Shown in pieces: positions 18,556-26,860 of a DNA stretch of 64,000 bases (positions are counted from its first letter, which is position 1; every line of letters begins with the position of its first letter). A program made the position numbers and the translations under genes. The notes beneath the pieces were generated by a model. That model ran no database searches. It was given only the letters and a program-made list of their open reading frames with translations, and had not been told where the DNA came from. This DNA comes from Paracoccaceae bacterium (GTDB lineage Bacteria > Pseudomonadota > Alphaproteobacteria > Rhodobacterales > Rhodobacteraceae): contig WRPH01000012.1 of assembly GCA_009773375.1 (NCBI GenBank), forward strand, positions 1 through 64,000, read 5' to 3'.

Positions 18556-18587
18556 AAAAAAAGGGCCGACGGGGAAACCGTCGGCCC
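18556..18587 (-). terminator. terminator/attenuator hairpin between binding protein and permease
   Basis: Ten-base arms gggccgacgg (18563-18572) and ccgtcggccc (18578-18587) enclose a 5-nt loop. On the minus strand they are followed by seven T (18556-18562). This is a textbook intrinsic terminator just after the binding-protein stop at 18594 and before the permease start. Partial read-through would give more binding protein than permease. Confidence 0.9.
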
Positions 18588-18593
18588 ATGGGG

Positions 18594-19718
18594 TCAGGCG
18601 CCTTTGTATTCCGACCAGAAGTCGTTCCATGCCTCTAGATCTTGTTGGATCGGCAGCTGGCGATACTTGATCTGCCCTGAACGGATCATATCCATCACGT
18701 TGGGCTGGCCGATCAGCATATTCTGGCGCTTGGCTTCATCCGGGTTTTCGGCGTTCAGCACCTCCCAGCCCTTCTGGTTCGGGATCAGCGCCGGGTAGGC
18801 CGCCATATTGGCCGATTTCGCCTGACCCTTGGCCGAGGTGACGTACTGGATCCATTTCTTCGCAAGATCGGCTTTGGTGGAACCCTTGCCGATCGAGAAA
18901 GATTCGGTCCATTGCAGGCCGCCTTCTTCCGGGATCACCGAGCGCACCTTGGCGCCGTTCTTTTCCAGCGTGCCGGTGATCCAGTCACCGATGCCGGCAA
19001 AGGCCAGCATTTGGCCATCGTTCAGCGACGAGAAGGTGCCACCGTAATCGAAGAAACCGCCGATCTGCGGCCGCAGCGACAGGGTCTTTTCCTGCACCGC
19101 CGCCCAAGCCGCTTCGTCAATGTCATAGGGCGAGGCGTTGCCGGCCAAAAGGCTCATCTGGCCCAGGTTCGGAAGGTGCCAATCGAAGTGGCCAACCTTG
19201 CCGGTCAGCTTTTCGTTCCAAAACACGTTGTAGGATTTCGCCTCGGCCTCGGTCAGCGCCTCGGTGTTGTAGGCGACGCCAAGGAAACCAAAGCGGGTGA
19301 TCACCGAGAACAGCTTGCCGTCTTGCCAGTGGCCGGGAAACTGCTGGAATTCCGGGAAGAATTCATCAAACGCATAGTCGGCGGCGTCCATTTCCTCGAT
19401 ATAGCCGGCCGCGTTCAGCTGCTGGACATATTCGGCATCCGACAGGATCACATCGAAGGTGCCGGGCGGCGATTGCGAGATCAGACCCAGCATGTTGTCG
19501 CCGCCGGTATAGTATTTCGGCACGAACTTGACGTTATTTTCGGCCTCGAATTCCGCCACCATGTCGGGTTCGGCGTGGCCATACCACGCCAGCATGGTCA
19601 TCTCGGTCGGCGCGGCAAATGCGCGGCGCGACAGCATCGGCATCGCCAGCGCAGCCCCGCCCATCGACAGAACCGCGCGGCGCGAGATACTCTTCAAAGT
19701 CATTCCACGGTTTTGCAT
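18594..19718 (-). CDS. ABC importer periplasmic binding protein, PotD-like, Tat signal
   Basis: This 374-residue substrate-binding protein of the Pot/spermidine family has an N-terminal twin-arginine-like signal SRRAVLSMGGAALAMPMLS. The mature part has MTMLAWYGHAEPDMVAEF, typical of PotD/PotF relatives, and YNTEALTEAE around the hinge. The ligand is not deducible from sequence; the genetic context (creatininase, creatinase, urease, LysR) suggests creatinine, creatine or another guanidino compound. I choose the ATG at 19718 because it has GGGAAC upstream; 19763 and 19703 are alternatives. Confidence 0.88.
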   Translation of the reverse strand: MQNRGMTLKSISRRAVLSMGGAALAMPMLSRRAFAAPTEMTMLAWYGHAEPDMVAEFEAENNVKFVPKYYTGGDNMLGLISQSPPGTFDVILSDAEYVQQLNAAGYIEEMDAADYAFDEFFPEFQQFPGHWQDGKLFSVITRFGFLGVAYNTEALTEAEAKSYNVFWNEKLTGKVGHFDWHLPNLGQMSLLAGNASPYDIDEAAWAAVQEKTLSLRPQIGGFFDYGGTFSSLNDGQMLAFAGIGDWITGTLEKNGAKVRSVIPEEGGLQWTESFSIGKGSTKADLAKKWIQYVTSAKGQAKSANMAAYPALIPNQKGWEVLNAENPDEAKRQNMLIGQPNVMDMIRSGQIKYRQLPIQQDLEAWNDFWSEYKGA

Positions 19719-19842
19719 TCTGAGGTTCCCATCCTGTTGTTCAAGTGTTTTGATTGCCTTCACGTTAGGGGAAAGCTTTTTCCAGACAAAATCGGTTATT
19801 GAAATCTTGCTATTTGCGCCGGTTATGCTGCCCGTTTTTGCA

Positions 19843-20736
19843 TCAGTTTGGCAACGGGCGCACGCCAGAACCGACGCTTTCCAGACCAGCCACCAGATTG
19901 CTGACCAGTTGCAACCCGGCGGCAGACAGCCGGGGGTGCTTGTAGAACAGCCCGACCCGCAGCGGCTCCAGCCGGGGAAAGCCGTCGTCTTCGGTCAGGT
20001 GCCGCATCCCCGGCAGCATGGTCGCCTGCGTCAGCGCGGTGACGCACAGCCCGTTCATCACCGCGTTTTGCAGGCCGGAAATGCCGGGACCAGTGTAGAC
20101 CATGCGCCAGCGCCGCTCGATGCCGTCCAGCGCCTCGATCATGCGCGAGCGGTAGTCGCAGCCCTCCAGATGCGCGCCAAGCGGCACCGGGCGGCTGGGA
20201 TTGGGCACAAACGCCTCGGACGCGGCCCAGATCGGCTGTTCAACCCAAGCGCGGGAAAGATAGGGCATCCGCGCCGTCGGCATGGTGGCAACGATGACAT
20301 CCAGATTTTCGGCGCGCAGATGCTGGTGCAATTCGCGGCTGAGATCGCAGAGGATTTCCAGCTCAACCTCGGGGTGGTCGTGGATGAAGGCGGTCAAGGT
20401 GTTTTGCAGGAAAGTCACGGCGTAATCGGTCGGCAACCCGATCCGCAGCACGCCCACCATGTCGGAACGGTGAAAATAGCTGACCGCCTCGTCGTTGATC
20501 CGAACCATTTCGCGGGCATAGCTGAGCAGCGCCTCGCCCGCCGGGGTGGGGGTGATGATGCGACCGACCTGCGCCAGCAACGGCGCGCGCACAAGGTCTT
20601 CAAGCCGCTGTATTTGCAAGGAAATGGCTGGCTGACTGCGGCCCAGAACCGCGCCGGCCTTGGAATGCCCGCCCAGTTCAACCACCGCGATGAAAGTGCG
20701 CAGCAAGTCGGTCGGCAGGTTGGTGATCACGCTCAT
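19843..20736 (-). CDS. LysR-family transcriptional regulator
   Basis: This 297-residue protein has the N-terminal winged helix-turn-helix of LysR proteins: LLRTFIAVVELGGHSKAGAVL and RSQPAISLQIQRLEDLV (residues ~11-48), then the co-inducer domain. It is divergent from the creatininase gene across 98 bp and directly upstream of the importer operon in the same direction. It probably controls both in response to creatinine or a related compound. A dyad at 20759-20771 is a candidate binding site. Confidence 0.93.
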   Translation of the reverse strand: MSVITNLPTDLLRTFIAVVELGGHSKAGAVLGRSQPAISLQIQRLEDLVRAPLLAQVGRIITPTPAGEALLSYAREMVRINDEAVSYFHRSDMVGVLRIGLPTDYAVTFLQNTLTAFIHDHPEVELEILCDLSRELHQHLRAENLDVIVATMPTARMPYLSRAWVEQPIWAASEAFVPNPSRPVPLGAHLEGCDYRSRMIEALDGIERRWRMVYTGPGISGLQNAVMNGLCVTALTQATMLPGMRHLTEDDGFPRLEPLRVGLFYKHPRLSAAGLQLVSNLVAGLESVGSGVRPLPN

Positions 20737-20758
20737 GTATTTGCGCCTGCAATAGAGG

Positions 20759-20771
20759 GATTGTCACAATC
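20759..20771. promoter_or_regulatory. dyad in LysR/creatininase intergenic region
   Basis: The sequence gattgt-c-acaatc is a perfect 6-bp dyad around one base, within the 98-bp gap between the divergent LysR and creatininase genes. It contains a T-N-A symmetric core as expected for LysR sites. A related block, aaatcg(a)gtta, occurs near 20780 and again near 19790 upstream of the binding-protein gene. Confidence 0.4.
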
Positions 20772-20834
20772 TATTTTTCAAATCGAGTTACGGCAACATA
20801 AAACAGGGGAACATCCCTTGAAATCAGGTCTGCC

Positions 20835-21626
20835 ATGCCCCGATCTGCCGCAAAACTGAGCACCGCCTTCGCCCACGAACTCACCTGGCCCGATTACGAT
20901 GCCGCGGTGCGGACCGGGCAAACGCCGATCCTGATCCCGATCGGGTCGATGGAGCAGCACGGCCACCACATGCCGCTGCATGTCGATGTGCTGCTGCCCA
21001 CCGAATTTGCCCGCCGCGTGGCGCTGGAGATCGGCGCGCTGGTCGCTCCGCCGTTCACCTATGGTTATAAGTCGCACCAGAAATCGGGTGGCGGCAACCA
21101 TATGCCCGGCACCACCAGCCTTGATGGCGCGACGCTGGTTGCGGCGCTGAAGGATGTGATCAAGGAGTTTGCCCGCCACGGCGCGCGCAAGATTTGTCTG
21201 GTGAACGGCCATTTCGAAAATTCATGGTTCATCATCGAAGGCATTGATCTGGCGCTGCGCGAATTGCGTTGGGATGGCGTGACCGATATGAAAATCGTGG
21301 TGCTGTCTTATTGGGATTTTGTCGATAAGGCTGCGATTGCAAAGCTTTACCCGAATGGCTTCCCCGGATGGGATCTGGAACATGGCGGGGTGCTGGAAAC
21401 CTCGCTGATGCTGGCGCTGCACCCGCAGCTGGTGCATCTGGATCGGGCGCTAGACGTGGCTCCGGCCAGCTTCCCGCCCTATGACGTTTACCCGGTCAAG
21501 CCGGAATGGACGCCGTGTTCCGGCACGCTGTCTTCGCCGAAAGAGGCTTCTGTCGAAAAGGGGCATATCCTGCTGGAGGTTTGCACCAACGGCATTCTGG
21601 CGGCTTTGCGGGCCGAATTCGGCTGA
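20835..21626 (+). CDS. creatininase-family amidohydrolase
   Basis: This 263-residue protein belongs to the creatininase family, which hydrolyses creatinine to creatine in a dinuclear metal site. The ligand pattern of Pseudomonas creatininase (E-x-H, D, then H-x-E) is kept at the same spacing: SMEQHGHH gives Glu40 and His42, Asp51 follows, and NGHFEN gives His126 and Glu128. Further family motifs are GGGNHMPGTTSL and DLEHGGVLETS. The family also includes MftE and FAPy deformylase homologues, but the convergent creatinase gene supports true creatininase activity. It is divergent from LysR and ends at a strong terminator. Confidence 0.88.
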   Translation: MPRSAAKLSTAFAHELTWPDYDAAVRTGQTPILIPIGSMEQHGHHMPLHVDVLLPTEFARRVALEIGALVAPPFTYGYKSHQKSGGGNHMPGTTSLDGATLVAALKDVIKEFARHGARKICLVNGHFENSWFIIEGIDLALRELRWDGVTDMKIVVLSYWDFVDKAAIAKLYPNGFPGWDLEHGGVLETSLMLALHPQLVHLDRALDVAPASFPPYDVYPVKPEWTPCSGTLSSPKEASVEKGHILLEVCTNGILAALRAEFG

Positions 21627-21648
21627 TCTTTGCCACGCTCCCCAACTC

Positions 21649-21672
21649 GGGGCCGCTTGCGGCCCCTTTTTT
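21649..21672 (+). terminator. intrinsic terminator of creatininase gene
   Basis: Arms ggggccgc (21649-21656) and gcggcccc (21659-21666), with a two-base loop, are followed by six T. It lies 23 bp after the creatininase stop. Confidence 0.92.
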
Positions 21673-21688
21673 ATGCGCAATTCCCAGC

Positions 21689-21716
21689 AAAACGCCCGGC
21701 AGAACCGGGCGTTTTT
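21689..21716 (-). terminator. bidirectional terminator of creatinase gene
   Basis: Arms aacgcccgg (21691-21699) and ccgggcgtt (21705-21713) have A and T runs on both sides, so the element can work in both directions. It lies 14 bp after the creatinase stop on the minus strand. Confidence 0.88.
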
Positions 21717-21729
21717 CAATGGCAGAGTC

Positions 21730-22944
21730 TCAGTTGCAGATCACGTTATGCTCTGGCCCAAAGGGGAATCCGGTGATGTTTTCAGCCCCGTCTTCGGTGA
21801 GGATCAGAATATCGTGTTCGCGGTAGCCACCCGCGCCGGGGGTGCCTTCGGGCAGCATCACCATCGGCTCCATCGAAACCACCATGCCCGGTTGCAACAC
21901 GGTTTCGATGTCTTCGCGCAGTTCTACCCCGGCTTCGCGGCCATAGTAGTGGCACAGCACGCCGAAGGAGTGGCCGTAGCCGAATGAGCGGTATTTCAGC
22001 AGATCCCACTGGCGATACATCTCGTTCAACTCGGTGGCGATTTCGTTGCATTTCGCGCCGGGCTTGATCAATTCCAGCCCGCGCCGATGCACGGCGACGT
22101 TCTTTTCCCAGATGTCCAGACTGGCCGCATCGACGCTATCGCAAAACAGCGTGCGTTCCAGTGCTGTGTAATAGCCAAAGATCATCGGGAAGCAGTTCAG
22201 CGACAGAATCTCGCCGGATTTGATCCGCTTGTTCGTCACCGGATTGTGCGCGCCATCGGTGTTGATGCCCGATTGAAACCATGTCCAGCTGTCCATCAGT
22301 TCGACGAAGGGAAACGACCCGGCAATTTCGCGCGTCATCGCATTGGTGGCGGCGATGGAGACCTCGTATTCCGGCACCCCCGCCTTGACCGCCGCCGCAA
22401 CCGCCGCGCCGCCTACGTCACAAATCCGCGCGCCTTGCCGGATCAGCGCGTGCTCCTCTGCCGATTTGATCGCCCGCATCCACATCGACGCCTGCCCGAC
22501 ATCAACAAACTCGACCCCCGGCAGCGCCGATTCCAGTTGGCGGCGGAAATCCAGCGAGACCTGATCGAATTCGATACCAAGCCGCCGCACCCCCGGCGTC
22601 AGCTGCCGCACAGCGCGATAGTAGTTGTCGCGCCGCCAGTCTGTGTAGGTGAGGTTGTTGCCAAAACTGCGCCGCCACGGCTGGCCGCCGTCGATCCCGG
22701 CTGAAATGGTGGTGGCTTGGGTCTGCGTGATCACCATGCCGTATTTGCGGCCAAAGGCACAGTAAAGCCAGCCGGAATAGTAGGCGATGCAATGGAATGA
22801 GGTGAACAGCGCCGCGTCAACATCATTGCCGGCCATCCACTTGCGCAGATCATCCTGACGGCGCTGCATCTCGGCATCTGAAAACGGCGTAAACGCCTTG
22901 TCGCCGTTGTGCCACTCCATGACGTGAAGCATATCCTGGGTCAT
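21730..22944 (-). CDS. creatinase (creatine amidinohydrolase)
   Basis: This 404-residue protein has the same length as Pseudomonas creatinase and the same block pattern throughout: NIDGGQPWRR-like AGIDGGQPWRR, the linker IKSAEEHALIRQGARI, TWTWFQSGINTDGAHNPVT-type active site with His233 (His232 in P. putida), LSLNCFPMI, YGHSFG, HYYGREAG and VVSMEPMVMLPEG. The pita-bread M24 fold acts here without metal to split creatine into sarcosine and urea. It is convergent with the creatininase gene, and the urea can be used by the urease encoded 7-12 kb away. No sarcosine oxidase gene is seen in the window. Confidence 0.95.
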   Translation of the reverse strand: MTQDMLHVMEWHNGDKAFTPFSDAEMQRRQDDLRKWMAGNDVDAALFTSFHCIAYYSGWLYCAFGRKYGMVITQTQATTISAGIDGGQPWRRSFGNNLTYTDWRRDNYYRAVRQLTPGVRRLGIEFDQVSLDFRRQLESALPGVEFVDVGQASMWMRAIKSAEEHALIRQGARICDVGGAAVAAAVKAGVPEYEVSIAATNAMTREIAGSFPFVELMDSWTWFQSGINTDGAHNPVTNKRIKSGEILSLNCFPMIFGYYTALERTLFCDSVDAASLDIWEKNVAVHRRGLELIKPGAKCNEIATELNEMYRQWDLLKYRSFGYGHSFGVLCHYYGREAGVELREDIETVLQPGMVVSMEPMVMLPEGTPGAGGYREHDILILTEDGAENITGFPFGPEHNVICN

Positions 22945-23250
22945 GTAACCTGTCCCTTGGCTGAATTGAAAAGCTGATCAGGACTTTATCGATCGGCGCG
23001 GGGGCATAGAAATTTGTTCTGAAAATCCTAGTATTAGCGGCGCTGTGGCAAAAGTCGGACGGGCCGATCAAACCCGTCAGGGCAAGGCGAAGGATGGCGA
23101 GTTGCCAAAAATTTCATCTCGGACGGAAATGGATAGCGCCGGGCTGTTGCTGAACGTCGTTACTTCCGACAGAATGCGTCTCAGACAAGGACAGGGATCA
23201 GATGAGCTTTGACTCTGATTAGCCGTGGCCATCACCCCGAGGGAGGCAGG
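22945..23250. other. 306-bp divergent intergenic region
   Basis: This region separates the divergent creatinase and molybdenum-hydroxylase genes and must hold both promoters. AT-rich tracts occur around 23008-23036. A weak dyad, atcaga...tctgat, lies close upstream of the hydroxylase gene. I see no convincing small ORF, RNA gene or strong operator. Confidence 0.5.
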
Positions 23251-24132
23251 ATGCGATTTCACACGCCAAAGACCTTTGAAAATGCAGTCGCGATTGCGGC
23301 AGCCGCTTCAGGGCAAACACGGTTTCTAGCAGGCGGCACGGACGTGTTGGTGCAGTTGCGAGCGGCAATGGTCCTTCCTGATGATCTGATCGACCTAAAG
23401 CATATTCCCGGTGTCAAAGAGATTACCCGCACATCTGACGGGGGGTGGCGGATCGGCATTGCGGTGTCTGGGGCAGAGTTGGGGCGGCATGCCGGGATTG
23501 GGGCGGATTATCCGGGTGTGGTTGAAGGCATGCAACTGGTTGGATCAACGCAGGTGCAAGGCCGCGCGACGCTGGTGGGCAATCTGTGCAACGGCTCGCC
23601 CGCAGCTGACTCTGTGCCCGCCATGGTGGCCGCGGGGGCTTGGGTTTCGGTCATCGGGCCGCAAGGCGTGCGCGATGTGAAGGTAGAGGATATCCCCGCG
23701 GGGCCGGGGCGCACGACGCTGAAAGCCGGCGAGTTGATCACCGGCATCACCCTGCCCCCGCGTGGGGCGAACGCGGGTGACGCCTATCTACGGTTCATTC
23801 CGCGCACCGAAATGGATATCGCGGTTGTCGGCGTTGCCGTCAATCTGCGGCTGGATGGCGACCGGATTTCCGAGGCAAGGGTTGCACTTGGCGCTGTTGC
23901 CCCAAAGATTCTGCTGGTGCCTGCGGCGGCGCAAGCCATCATCGGCACAATGCTGGATGATGCGGCGCTGGATGATGCGGCGCTGGATGCGCTGGCGGCG
24001 GCGGCGATCGCCGCGAGCACGCCAATTTCCGACAAACGCGGCACCGCCGAGTTCCGCAAAGATATCGTTGGGGTTCTGGTCAAGCGTGCTGCACGCATTG
24101 CGCTGGACCGTGCGAAAGGAGCCACAAAATGA
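23251..24132 (+). CDS. molybdenum hydroxylase FAD-binding (medium) subunit
   Basis: This 293-residue FAD subunit is of the xanthine dehydrogenase/CO dehydrogenase family. FLAGGTDVLVQLR (~residue 31) is the FAD-binding motif, GSTQVQGRATLVGNLCNGSPAADSVPAM is the second conserved FAD region in modified form, and FRKDIVGVLVKRA closes the CO-dehydrogenase-type C-terminal domain. It passes electrons from the iron-sulfur subunit to NAD or another acceptor. GGGAGG precedes the ATG at 23251. Its stop overlaps the next start by 4 bp. A 15-nt tandem repeat lies inside the C-terminal domain. Confidence 0.92.
   Translation: MRFHTPKTFENAVAIAAAASGQTRFLAGGTDVLVQLRAAMVLPDDLIDLKHIPGVKEITRTSDGGWRIGIAVSGAELGRHAGIGADYPGVVEGMQLVGSTQVQGRATLVGNLCNGSPAADSVPAMVAAGAWVSVIGPQGVRDVKVEDIPAGPGRTTLKAGELITGITLPPRGANAGDAYLRFIPRTEMDIAVVGVAVNLRLDGDRISEARVALGAVAPKILLVPAAAQAIIGTMLDDAALDDAALDALAAAAIAASTPISDKRGTAEFRKDIVGVLVKRAARIALDRAKGATK
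23953..23982 (+). repeat. 15-nt tandem duplication within FAD-subunit gene
   Basis: The 15-mer ctggatgatgcggcg occurs twice head to tail, followed by a partial third copy. It gives the peptide LDDAALDDAALDALAAAA in a helical linker. It is in frame and therefore tolerated; copy number could vary between strains. Confidence 0.9.
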
Positions 24133-24608
24133 GCAAGGTTCATGTCAGCGCCACCGTCAACGGTGATCCGGTCGAATTTCTGGCCGATCCGCGCGATACG
24201 CTTCTGGATTGTCTGCGCGACCAGTTGGGTCTGACCGGCACGAAAGAGGGATGTGGCACCGGCGATTGCGGTGCCTGCTCGGTGCAGCTGGATGGGGTTT
24301 TGGTGTGTTCCTGCCTTGTGCTCGGGGTCGAAGCCGAGGGCAAGCGGGTTGAAACGGTGGAGGGCCTGTCCAGCGGCCAAGATCTGCACCCGCTGCAACG
24401 CAAATTCATCGAACATGCAGCGCTGCAATGTGGGTTCTGCACGCCGGGGATTCTGGTCGCGGCCAAGGCTTTGCTGGCGCAAAATCCCGATCCGACCGAA
24501 ACCGAAGTGCGCTACTGGCTGGCGGGCAACCTGTGCCGCTGCACCGGATATGACAAGATCATTCGCGCTGTGATGGACGCAGGCGCCGAAATGCGGGGGG
24601 CGAACTGA
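24129..24608 (+). CDS. molybdenum hydroxylase [2Fe-2S] small subunit
   Basis: This 159-residue iron-sulfur subunit has the plant-ferredoxin-type cluster cysteines at 42, 47, 50 and 62 (GCGTGDCGACSVQ) and the second cluster cysteines at 101, 104, 136 and 138 (CGFCTPG and NLCRCTGY). It relays electrons from the molybdenum site to FAD. It overlaps the FAD-subunit gene by 4 bp and the large-subunit gene by one base. Confidence 0.96.
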   Translation: MSKVHVSATVNGDPVEFLADPRDTLLDCLRDQLGLTGTKEGCGTGDCGACSVQLDGVLVCSCLVLGVEAEGKRVETVEGLSSGQDLHPLQRKFIEHAALQCGFCTPGILVAAKALLAQNPDPTETEVRYWLAGNLCRCTGYDKIIRAVMDAGAEMRGAN

Positions 24609-26860
24609 TGCCGAAGGATGATCTGAAAACCGGCTACCGTCTGGTCGGCACCCGCCCAAATCGCCCTGACGGGTTAGACAAAGTGACGGGACGTGCGCGC
24701 TATGGCGCCGATATTTCCGCGCCGGGGATGCTTCACGCGGCGGTGGTCCGTTCGCCCCATGCCCATGCCCGGATCATCCGGATCGATGCCAGCAAGGCGC
24801 TGGCGCTGGACGGGGTCAAGGCGGTGATCACGCGGGCGGATTTCCCCACCGGCCTGACTGGCGAAGACTGGAACCTGCAGGAAAACACCATTGCGGGCGA
24901 TGTGGCGCTGTATGACGGCCATGCGGTTGCGGCGGTTGCGGCCACATCGAAACTGCTGGCGCAGGATGCGGCCAAGCTGATTGAAGTGGAATATGAGGTT
25001 CTGCCGCATGTCATCGACGTCGATGCGGCGATGCAGCCCGGCGCACCGGTGATCCGCGCGGGCACCGCTGACCATTCGGTGCCGGACGGCATGCATCCGA
25101 ACGTGGTGAAATATATCGACTTCGGCCATGGCGATCTGGCGGCGGGCTTCGCCGCTGCCGATCTGGTTCGCGCGCAGAGCTACAAGACCGAGGCCACACA
25201 CCAAGGCTATATCGAACCGCACGCTTGCCTTGGTCAGATGGGCGAGGACGGCAAAGGCGAGATGTGGGTTTGCACCCAGGGCCAATGGTATATCCGCCGG
25301 ATGTGCTCGGCGGTGCTGGGCACTGATGCCTCGCAACTGCGGGTGACGCCTTCGGAAATCGGCGGCGGCTTTGGCGGCAAGACCACGATCTTCATGGAGC
25401 CGTTAGCGCTGGCGCTTTCGCGCAAGGCCGGTGGACGGCCCGTCAAGCTGGTGATGAGCCGGGCTGAAGTGTTGCGCGCCACTGGCCCCACGGCCTCGGC
25501 GTCGATGGATGTCAAACTGGGGATGAAGGCCGATGGCACCCTGACTGCAGCATCGGTCAATTTCCGCATGCAGGGCGGTGCTTTCCTTGGGTCGTCGCCG
25601 GTGGGCGAGGCGCTGTCTTGCGCGCTGGCCTGCTACAACATTCCGGCTGTGCATCACGAAGGCTATGAGGTGCTGGCCAACCGTCCCAAGGCCGCTGCCT
25701 ATCGCGCGCCGGGATCGCCGATGGCGGCCTTTGCGGTGGAAAGCCTGCTGGACGAGATGTGCCGCGAGCTGGGCCTTGATCCGCTGGCGGTGCGGCTGAA
25801 AAACGCTGTGCATGAAGGGGTTAAATCCAGCTATGGGCCGACCTACAACCGCATCGGGCTGGTCGAAACACTGCAGGCGACGATGGCCCATGCCAACCTG
25901 ACGGTGCCGCTTGGCCCCAATCAGGGCCGCGGGGTGGCTGCTGGATTCTGGTTCAACCATGGCGGGGAAACCTCTGTTTCGCTGGCGATTGGCGAGGATG
26001 GAACGGTGACGGTGTCGGTTGGCACGCCGGATATCGGCGGCAGCCGTGCGTCGCTGGGAATGATGACGGCGGAAACGCTGGGCATCGCCTACGAAGCTGT
26101 GCGGGTGAATATCGTCGAAACCGGCGCGCTGGGGGTGAATGAGCCCACCCACGGCAGCCGCGCGACCTTTGCCAGCGGGCTTGCGGCGGTTGAAGCGGCG
26201 AAGCAGGCCATCGCGCAGATGTGCGCCCGTGCCGCCGCCGAATGGGGGATTGAACCCGAAGCGGTTGAATGGCTCGACGGGGCTGCGGTTCCTGCCGGGC
26301 CGAACGCCGGAAAGTTCCCACCGATGACCATCGCCGAAATCGGCGCGAAGATGGGCAGCACCGGCGGCCCTATCTCGGGCCACCACGAGGTGACGGCGGG
26401 CGGCTTCGGCGCCAGCTTCGGTGCGCATGTTGTCGATGTTGAGGTAGATCCGGAAACCGGCCGGACCACCGTGCTGCGCTACCTGGTGGTGCAGGATGCC
26501 GGTTGCGCCATTCATCCGGCCTATGTTGAAGGCCAGTATCAGGGCGGGGCGGTGCAGGGCATCGGCTGGGCGTTGAACGAGGAATACGTCTATGGTGCGG
26601 ATGGTCGGCTGCAAAACCCGGTGTTTCTGGATTACCGGATTCCGGTCGCATCAGACCTGCCGATGATCGACACGGTGATTGTCGAGGTGCCCAATCCCGG
26701 CCACCCTTACGGCGTGCGCGGTGTGGGCGAAACCGGCATCACCCCGCCGCTTCCGGCGCTGGCCAACGCGATTGCGGCGGCTACCGGCGCACGGCTGCGC
26801 AGCCTGCCGATGTCACCGCCCAAAGTGCTGGCAGCAATCAAGGCCAAGGCGCGTGGTTGA
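24608..26860 (+). CDS. molybdenum hydroxylase molybdopterin-binding large subunit
   Basis: This 750-residue catalytic subunit shows RPDGLDKVTGRARYGADI at the start of the N-terminal domain, GGGFGGKT (~residue 258), the AYRAPGSPMAAFAVESLLDE molybdenum-site loop, and VRGVGETGITPPLPAL with the catalytic Glu near the C-terminus. AYRAPGSP differs from the AYRCSFR loop of form I CO dehydrogenase, so it is not that enzyme; the substrate (xanthine, a hydantoin, an aldehyde or another N-heterocycle) cannot be assigned. No XdhC-type maturation gene follows; a MoaD/ThiS-like gene does. Confidence 0.93.
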   Translation: MPKDDLKTGYRLVGTRPNRPDGLDKVTGRARYGADISAPGMLHAAVVRSPHAHARIIRIDASKALALDGVKAVITRADFPTGLTGEDWNLQENTIAGDVALYDGHAVAAVAATSKLLAQDAAKLIEVEYEVLPHVIDVDAAMQPGAPVIRAGTADHSVPDGMHPNVVKYIDFGHGDLAAGFAAADLVRAQSYKTEATHQGYIEPHACLGQMGEDGKGEMWVCTQGQWYIRRMCSAVLGTDASQLRVTPSEIGGGFGGKTTIFMEPLALALSRKAGGRPVKLVMSRAEVLRATGPTASASMDVKLGMKADGTLTAASVNFRMQGGAFLGSSPVGEALSCALACYNIPAVHHEGYEVLANRPKAAAYRAPGSPMAAFAVESLLDEMCRELGLDPLAVRLKNAVHEGVKSSYGPTYNRIGLVETLQATMAHANLTVPLGPNQGRGVAAGFWFNHGGETSVSLAIGEDGTVTVSVGTPDIGGSRASLGMMTAETLGIAYEAVRVNIVETGALGVNEPTHGSRATFASGLAAVEAAKQAIAQMCARAAAEWGIEPEAVEWLDGAAVPAGPNAGKFPPMTIAEIGAKMGSTGGPISGHHEVTAGGFGASFGAHVVDVEVDPETGRTTVLRYLVVQDAGCAIHPAYVEGQYQGGAVQGIGWALNEEYVYGADGRLQNPVFLDYRIPVASDLPMIDTVIVEVPNPGHPYGVRGVGETGITPPLPALANAIAAATGARLRSLPMSPPKVLAAIKAKARG

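Noticed and set aside
24608-26860. Form I CO dehydrogenase (coxL)
   Set aside because: The molybdenum-site loop reads AYRAPGSP, not the AYRCSFR of form I CO dehydrogenase.
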